Assembly: GCA_008080565.1 (NCBI GenBank)
Contig: VIKE01000008.1
Location: 62,001-126,000 of the forward strand
Direction of reading: 5' to 3'
Source: Rhodocyclaceae bacterium
Lineage (GTDB): Bacteria; Pseudomonadota; Gammaproteobacteria; Burkholderiales; Rhodocyclaceae
Length of the DNA: 64,000 nt
Part shown: positions 59,924 to 64,000 of the stretch, piece after piece
Numbering within the stretch: the stretch's first letter is position 1
How the letters are laid out: each line of letters begins with the position of its first letter
The notes under the pieces: generated by a model
What the model saw: only the letters and a program-made list of their open reading frames with translations
Told to the model about the DNA's origin: nothing
The model's database searches: none
Translations under genes and position numbers: made by a program

Positions 59924-60518
59924 CCCCCGGCAAAGCCGGGGGCCTATCACTGGGGCGCCTCAAAGGCGCTGGTAATTCAGGAGCCGCCCAAGGCGGCTAC
60001 ACCCCTAATTTCACTTGGTCGTAGCGTTCATCTTCGTCTTCCTGATTACGGATGTAGGCTCTCACCATCGCCTCGCCCAACCCGACCGTCGAGACAAAAT
60101 AGCCCCGCGCCCAAAACACTTCACCCGTAAAGTTTCGGGCTCGCCCTCCAAAATTTCTCGCTATCGCAATCGCGCTTTTGCCCTTGAGAAAACCGACCAC
60201 ATTCGACACCGCAAACTTTGGTGGAATGCTGATGCAGATATGCACGTGGTCGCCCATCAGATGCCCCTCAACAATCTGCGACTCCTTTTGCTTCGCCAAC
60301 TCGCGAAATATCTCTCCAAGGTGCGGACGCAGCGCGCCAAATATCCGTTTCTTCCGCTTCTTCGGTATGAACACCACGTGATACTTACAGTCCCAGCGAC
60401 TGTGGCTCAGGCTCTGATAATCTTGCATCGTGAATCTCCTTCTCTTGGTCGAGACAGAAGACTCACAACGACCGACGTATAGGTCAAACCTGGGTGAGTC
60501 CCCCGGCAGAGCCGGGGG
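59924..60518 (-). mobile_element. IS200-type single-gene insertion sequence
   Basis: The element is framed by almost identical hairpins in the same orientation, CCCCCGGC-AAA-GCCGGGGG (59924-59942) and CCCCCGGC-AGA-GCCGGGGG (60500-60518), with one HUH transposase gene inside. Between the left hairpin and the gene two more small stems of the same CAA-loop type occur (59955-59970 and 59982-59996). There are no terminal inverted repeats or target duplication, as expected for IS200/IS605 single-strand transposition. Exact ends are estimated. Confidence 0.75.
59997..60428 (-). CDS. tnpA: IS200-family HUH transposase
   Basis: A protein of 143 aa with ATG 60428. The Y1 transposase fold begins SRWDCKYHVVFIPKKR; the metal-binding HUH motif is GDHVHICISIPPK (His-x-His) and the catalytic tyrosine is in FWARGYFVSTVG. 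The length is normal and the gene is intact, so the element may be active. It has no TnpB partner. Confidence 0.9.
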   Translation of the reverse strand: MQDYQSLSHSRWDCKYHVVFIPKKRKKRIFGALRPHLGEIFRELAKQKESQIVEGHLMGDHVHICISIPPKFAVSNVVGFLKGKSAIAIARNFGGRARNFTGEVFWARGYFVSTVGLGEAMVRAYIRNQEDEDERYDQVKLGV

Positions 60519-60635
60519 ATTACCTCAATGATTTAGTCCCAAACAATGTGAACGGCAGACCAAGGCACGCAGGAGCCAACCTAGTCAAGGCTGACCTGCA
60601 GCAAACTGAGTGGTTGGCCTCTAGGCATGAAATTA

Positions 60636-61859
60636 TCAGCCACGATCCGATGGTGAAAAACCATCACGCGTTGGAAAATCCGCCATCGGAACGTCCGTCC
60701 GCCACGTCCACACCATCGTTTTTTCCGCTCTGATCGCCTTCTCTTTCGCATCCCGTTCTCCGGGAGCCATAAAGGGGCTCACCACATGTAGCGGCACCGG
60801 TGACGGCCCGGCATCCAGTAGTAGCGCGTTCGGAAATGGCGCGGCACTGCGGGCATCGTAGCGTAGCGGCTTGATGAAGCGACGCTGCTGCGCGACCAGG
60901 GCACCAATCAGTGGAAGTTCATGCACACCCTCGATCGGTATCCACTGCTCGCTGGTCAGCATCAGGCTTACCGAATCAATCTCGTAGGTGTGTTCACGGC
61001 GGGCACAGATCAGTGCGGCCATGACCAGCCTCACCGAGTGGCGAATGTCGGCATCGCGGGCCTCGAACAGTGGGGCGAAGACCCGTTCTATGCGTTCCCA
61101 CGTACGGCCGGCGATCAGTAAGGGCGCATCCGGCATGTGGCGAATCCAGACCCGGTGCCCCTGGGCTGTTGCCTCGCTGGCCTTGTATTCGCCGATGACA
61201 ACGGCCAGCGGCGCCTGGCCGTCGCGCGGGCCCAGCACCGCCAACTTCTCGCGGCGACGCTGGGCGGCTTCGGCCTTGCCGGACTCGCTGAAGGGCTCAG
61301 GGAGATACAGGCGCTCGGCCAGTGGCACGCCCTTGACCGTGATTTCCTCGGCTGCCTCCAGAAGGTATTTACGCAGCACTCCCTGGTTACGCTTGCCGGC
61401 CATAGCCGGGCTCCAGCGGTTGAAGCCGGCGCGCTCGAACAGGAAGTGCATCAAGGCACGTAGCGACATGCGCCGCTGCGGCACGCCCACCTCTGCCACT
61501 TCCTGTGTTTCACCGCGCGGCACGCTGTGCCCGATCACCCGCATCCACGGAAAATCCACGCGCAGTTCGACCCGTCCCGGTTCAGTTTCCAGCACCACTT
61601 CGCCCAGCAGTTCACCGAGGCCCGATTGCCGGGCTTCCGGCTCGTAGGAAGGACAACCGGGATGGTGGGCGCTGCCGCTGTCCGGCATGCGTTTGACCAC
61701 GAACAGGCTGTGGCGCGCCACATACATTTCCACCCCACCCGGCATGCACAAACAGCGTGGCCGTTCGAGGGTGTCATGAACCTGGGCCAAAGCGTCCTGC
61801 AACTGCGGATCATCAGCGCCGATGACGCGGCCCTTAATGACAAAGCGCTGGAGGTCCAT
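60636..61859 (-). CDS. DUF1173-like protein of an integrative element
   Basis: A protein of 407 aa; ATG 61859 (MDLQRFVIKGR) is used because the upstream extension overlaps the integrase-like gene. The N-terminal part has LCMPGGVEMYVARH, VKRMPDSGSAHHPGCPSYEPEA with two cysteines and a histidine, recalling DUF1173. The centre and C-terminus have VIGEYKASEATAQGHRVWIRHMP and VWTWRTDVPMADFPT, without ATPase motifs. Function is unknown. It follows the integrase-like gene by 16 bases in the same direction. Confidence 0.65.
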   Translation of the reverse strand: MDLQRFVIKGRVIGADDPQLQDALAQVHDTLERPRCLCMPGGVEMYVARHSLFVVKRMPDSGSAHHPGCPSYEPEARQSGLGELLGEVVLETEPGRVELRVDFPWMRVIGHSVPRGETQEVAEVGVPQRRMSLRALMHFLFERAGFNRWSPAMAGKRNQGVLRKYLLEAAEEITVKGVPLAERLYLPEPFSESGKAEAAQRRREKLAVLGPRDGQAPLAVVIGEYKASEATAQGHRVWIRHMPDAPLLIAGRTWERIERVFAPLFEARDADIRHSVRLVMAALICARREHTYEIDSVSLMLTSEQWIPIEGVHELPLIGALVAQQRRFIKPLRYDARSAAPFPNALLLDAGPSPVPLHVVSPFMAPGERDAKEKAIRAEKTMVWTWRTDVPMADFPTRDGFSPSDRG

Positions 61860-61875
61860 GGCGGTCAGACCTGAC

Positions 61876-62829
61876 TTAAACCAGTTCGTCGAGCAGTTCA
61901 GCCAGTGTCGGCTTCGGCCTGGGTAGCAGTTCCCGCACCGCGCTGCGCTCGCCGATACCCAGGATGGCGCCAACCTGATCCTCGTCGGCACCCCGCTCAT
62001 ACATCCGCGACATCACTGTCAGACGTGCCGACTGGGCGCTCAGGCCCTTGAGTTCGGCGTAGCGGAACAACTTGCGGTAAATCTCCAGCAGAGCCCGACA
62101 AACAAAGCGATTCTGCCCTGGCTCGCCGTTATTTGAAGCAATTCGGTAGGGTTCGCCGCTGGGCGACAGAAACAAGCGGCTGTCCGCACGTAACCCGCGG
62201 TAGCAATCTGACGCCCCGACGCCATGCCCGCACTCGCAGCGCTCTCGAAAATAGGCCGTCAGCGCCTCATCGAGCCGGCAACTACTGAAATAGAGTGGCC
62301 TCAATTTGCCGTTGATCGCCGCCTCGGCACGCAATTCCGATTCACGGCACACACTGCCGTCGGCATGCAGGTAGTCGCGCACCTCAAGCCGGGCGATTTC
62401 GAGAGGGCGCAGGCCGGTGGCAAACAGCATGTAGTAGAGGGCAAGGTCGTGCCAGGTGCGACTGGTACGGCCCTTGATGCGCACCGCGCCCTGGGCTACC
62501 TCTGCCGCTGACAATACGCGCGCCGGGCGGGAACCGACCGGCGGCAGCGGCTCAAATCCCCCCAGCGCGACCAGGATGGCCTCGCGATGCAGGCGCAGCC
62601 GGCGCACAAATGCGGCCCCCTCTTCCTTGAGACCGTCCACGCCCACGACCTGGGTGAGTTGGACGGCAACTGACTTGATGCGCCGCTCCACCGCCGTGCG
62701 CGAAATGCCGAAGCGCACGGCTACCGTCTCGTAGGTATCGCCGCCGATGACGGCACGCAGCATCTCAACCGATTGCAATGCGTTTTCGTGGTGCTTGCTG
62801 ACCTCCTGGCTGTCTTGCATGACCTGCAT
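61876..62829 (-). CDS. Tyrosine-recombinase-like integrase protein
   Basis: A protein of 317 aa with ATG 62829. The N-terminal part has a helix-turn-helix-like ETVAVRFGISRTAVERRI. The middle holds the first arginine motif MLFATGLRPLEIARLEVRDY and a cysteine-rich insert CECGHGVGASDCYRG. The C-terminal block is LSAQSARLTVMSRMYERGADEDQVGAILGI, where the usual H-x-x-R box is replaced by S-A-R, and no clear catalytic tyrosine follows. It may be a degenerate or regulatory recombinase of an integrative element, not a standard integrase. Confidence 0.65.
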   Translation of the reverse strand: MQVMQDSQEVSKHHENALQSVEMLRAVIGGDTYETVAVRFGISRTAVERRIKSVAVQLTQVVGVDGLKEEGAAFVRRLRLHREAILVALGGFEPLPPVGSRPARVLSAAEVAQGAVRIKGRTSRTWHDLALYYMLFATGLRPLEIARLEVRDYLHADGSVCRESELRAEAAINGKLRPLYFSSCRLDEALTAYFRERCECGHGVGASDCYRGLRADSRLFLSPSGEPYRIASNNGEPGQNRFVCRALLEIYRKLFRYAELKGLSAQSARLTVMSRMYERGADEDQVGAILGIGERSAVRELLPRPKPTLAELLDELV

Positions 62830-63049
62830 CTCCCATCATCTGTCGACCGACATCTTTCCGAATACTCAAGCGCCGACGCACCCGTTGCCAGGCGAAATCG
62901 CCGGGAAAGGTGCGGGATTTCGTCATCAGATCAAGAGCCCCATGCTCGGTAGAGACTCCCTGACCGGAGACGGTATGCACGCTTTGCGCGGTGGATCGAT
63001 AGCGGCCCGGTTGCGGTGCAAACAACGCCGCTACGAGCCAATCTTTCAT
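62765..63049 (-). CDS. Possible small element protein overlapping the integrase-like start
   Basis: A 94-residue frame from ATG 63049 (MKDWLVAALFAPQPG) overlaps the first 65 bases of the integrase-like gene. It starts 15 bases after the AlpA stop, so it could be the middle gene of an AlpA-orphan-integrase operon. The product is basic, with FAWQRVRRRLSIRKDVGR. The ribosome-binding site is weak. The much longer frame to 63781 is an antisense shadow upstream of this ATG. Confidence 0.4.
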   Translation of the reverse strand: MKDWLVAALFAPQPGRYRSTAQSVHTVSGQGVSTEHGALDLMTKSRTFPGDFAWQRVRRRLSIRKDVGRQMMGDAGHARQPGGQQAPRKRIAIG

Positions 63050-63063
63050 ATTTGATTCGTGAA

Positions 63064-63339
63064 TCAGACCGGCGCCCCCTGCTGCGCGATCCAGCGGCGG
63101 ATATCTTCGGCGCGCCAGACGGTCACTCGCTGCGAGAGCTTGACGGGGTCCGGAAAAGTACGCGCCTGGATGCGCCGCCAGAGGGTCGATTTGGAAATGG
63201 GGACGAAAGCCAGCACTTGGGGCTGACGCAGGAACCCGGTCTCGGGAAGCGTCAGGCGCGCAGTCGGCATGACTGGCGTAGTAGAAAGAGGGTTGGAGGT
63301 CGCCGCCGTAGCGGAGACCCTGGAACGGATTTTTGGCAT
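63064..63339 (-). CDS. AlpA-family transcriptional regulator
   Basis: A protein of 91 aa with ATG 63339 behind GAGGTTCG. The excisionase-like helix-turn-helix is FVPISKSTLWRRIQARTFPDPVKLSQRVTVW, ending with RRWIAQQG. AlpA proteins activate integrase or excisionase genes of prophages and integrative elements. Its position upstream of the integrase-like gene on the same strand suits that role. The N-terminal 30 residues are disordered. Confidence 0.85.
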   Translation of the reverse strand: MPKIRSRVSATAATSNPLSTTPVMPTARLTLPETGFLRQPQVLAFVPISKSTLWRRIQARTFPDPVKLSQRVTVWRAEDIRRWIAQQGAPV

Positions 63340-63399
63340 GATCGAACCTCGTTGCAGCTGACGCTGTTAAAGGATATGACCTGCTCTGTAGAGGCCGCG

Positions 63400-63780
63400 C
63401 TAGGTCAGGATGGCGCGAGCCGATAGGGAACGCTGAACTCGACGGCATGCTGCGGGCGCCCCGGTCGCACAGCATGGAAGGATGAGCAAAAAATTGAATT
63501 CCACCCAATGACGCCCAAGGGCGTCCGGCTCTGGAAAAATCAGTCGATCCACCACTGCGCCGCGCAGCACACGCGACAGCGGTTCGTCGGACAACAGGCA
63601 GGTATCGACTGCAACGCCGCCACGAAAGCGGTAAAGGTGCGCATCGCGCCGGGTCAGGCTGACGTGGAACCTGGCTACACGATATGGGTGGCCGTGGGCC
63701 GACGCAAGAAGTTCCGGAAGCTGCCCGCTTAAAGAGGCCGCGCCGGCCAGCGATTGAAGATGGCACAGGTAGAGAATCCA
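63400..63780 (-). pseudogene. Protein-like reading frame without a good start (element remnant?)
   Basis: The minus-strand frame ending at 63400 reads as real protein back to about 63780: DLGGPEWILYLCHLQSL, VARFHVSLTRRDAHLYRFRG, LIFPEPDALGRHWVEFNF. It has no ATG or GTG at its front; the first possible start is the TTG at 63594. The frame of the 63958 small ORF ends at 63797 next to where this one opens, so a frameshift joining the two is possible. The family is not recognised. Confidence 0.35.
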
Positions 63781-63796
63781 TTCCGGCCCGCCGAGA

Positions 63797-63958
63797 TCAA
63801 GGTTGCGGTCCGAAAACCCGATCGCGGATAAAACTGCCCACGATCAGGCTTGCCTTGGCGAAAAGGGCCATGATTTGTGCTGGCGGCATCTCACAGAACC
63901 TCTTGAAGTGTTTCAGGAAGATTCTGGGGAGGTGCTTGAAAGGCTTCCCGAACGCCAT
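63797..63958 (-). CDS. Small basic hypothetical protein (53 aa)
   Basis: The ATG at 63958 has AGGAGG about 15 bases upstream. The product starts MAFGKPFKHLPRIFLKHF and is basic and helical, ending at a TGA at 63797. It may be a short gene of the element or the N-terminal part of the frame ending at 63400 after a frameshift. There is no database-type motif. Confidence 0.35.
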   Translation of the reverse strand: MAFGKPFKHLPRIFLKHFKRFCEMPPAQIMALFAKASLIVGSFIRDRVFGPQP

Positions 63959-64000
63959 TGAAGGATCCGTTTCCTCCTGTCAGCAGAAATATTTGCTACT

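Noticed and set aside
59924..59996. CRISPR-like or REP array
   Set aside because: Only three short stems of differing sequence with no regular spacers; they belong to the IS200 end.
63050..63781. Upstream half of a 338-codon minus-strand frame
   Set aside because: It runs over the alpA gene in another frame and has a composition typical of a shadow frame; only the part from 63049 is a possible gene.
1..64000. tRNA or rRNA genes and CRISPR arrays
   Set aside because: None was recognised on either strand when reading for conserved T-loop, anticodon-stem or repeat-spacer patterns; a tRNAscan and CRISPR search would be needed to exclude them.

Overview
The window looks like a betaproteobacterial genome of the Rhodocyclaceae type (Dechloromonas/Azonexus/Azospira-like). 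This is inferred from GC-rich coding, overlapping ATGA gene junctions and gene content, not from a marker gene. No rRNA, tRNA or CRISPR array was recognised.

Layout. (1) 1-3.3 kb: integrative-element genes (RadC/JAMM protein and small conserved orphans), some preceded by hairpin-rich leaders. (2) 3.3-14.6 kb, minus strand: a candidate anti-phage locus made of a WYL regulator, a DUF4338-like/DptF-like ATPase fusion, a DptG-like protein and a very large HerA-type ATPase carrying a PD-(D/E)XK nuclease signature. No dndABCDE genes are visible. (3) 14.8-20.3 kb: SbcC-like and SbcD-like proteins, two element-type proteins and a divergent IHF/HU gene. (4) 20.7-30.6 kb, plus strand: a radical SAM protein of the ArsS family, a PhnDEC-like ABC transporter (phnE frameshifted), MsrB/MsrA, a metallophosphoesterase-like protein, then a bufferin operon (DUF2282 precursor, DUF692 MNIO enzyme, DUF2063 partner, DoxX), a YeeE transporter and a DUF302 protein. 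(5) 30.6-33.1 kb: a TetR regulator with two matching operators, two AhpD-like proteins and an L-2-haloacid dehalogenase-type HAD protein. (6) 33.1-48.9 kb, minus strand: universal stress protein, SulP transporter, dsbB, a transglutaminase-like protein, moaD, moaA, a Crp-type regulator, a damaged cytochrome c, and an iodate-reductase-type operon idrP2-idrP1-idrB-idrA with a sigma-54 two-component system and matching promoter/enhancer sites. (7) 48.9-59.3 kb, plus strand: CopZ-like protein; TVP38-flavoreductase fusion with envelope proteins; methylthioadenosine phosphorylase-like protein, two rSAM-associated transferases, NADH dehydrogenase-like flavoprotein, HD-GYP protein, NrtS, ECF sigma and zinc-finger anti-sigma. 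(8) 59.9-64 kb: IS200-type element, DUF1173 protein, integrase-like protein, AlpA regulator and fragments.

Two things tie the window together. First, four operons (starting at 20.76, 26.53, 49.51 and 54.09 kb) carry the same promoter, TGTAAGAA(A/T)-N13-CGACTAAT, and the last operon ends with an ECF sigma/anti-sigma pair. This points to one autoregulated stress regulon covering methionine repair, copper-binding peptides and an arsenosugar-like pathway. Second, the iodate-reductase cluster sits between two halves of that regulon with its own sigma-54 control.

Three genes (phnE, idrP1, the cytochrome c) have frame breaks; two of these also lose heme or ligand motifs. They could be real lesions or assembly errors, and raw reads must decide.
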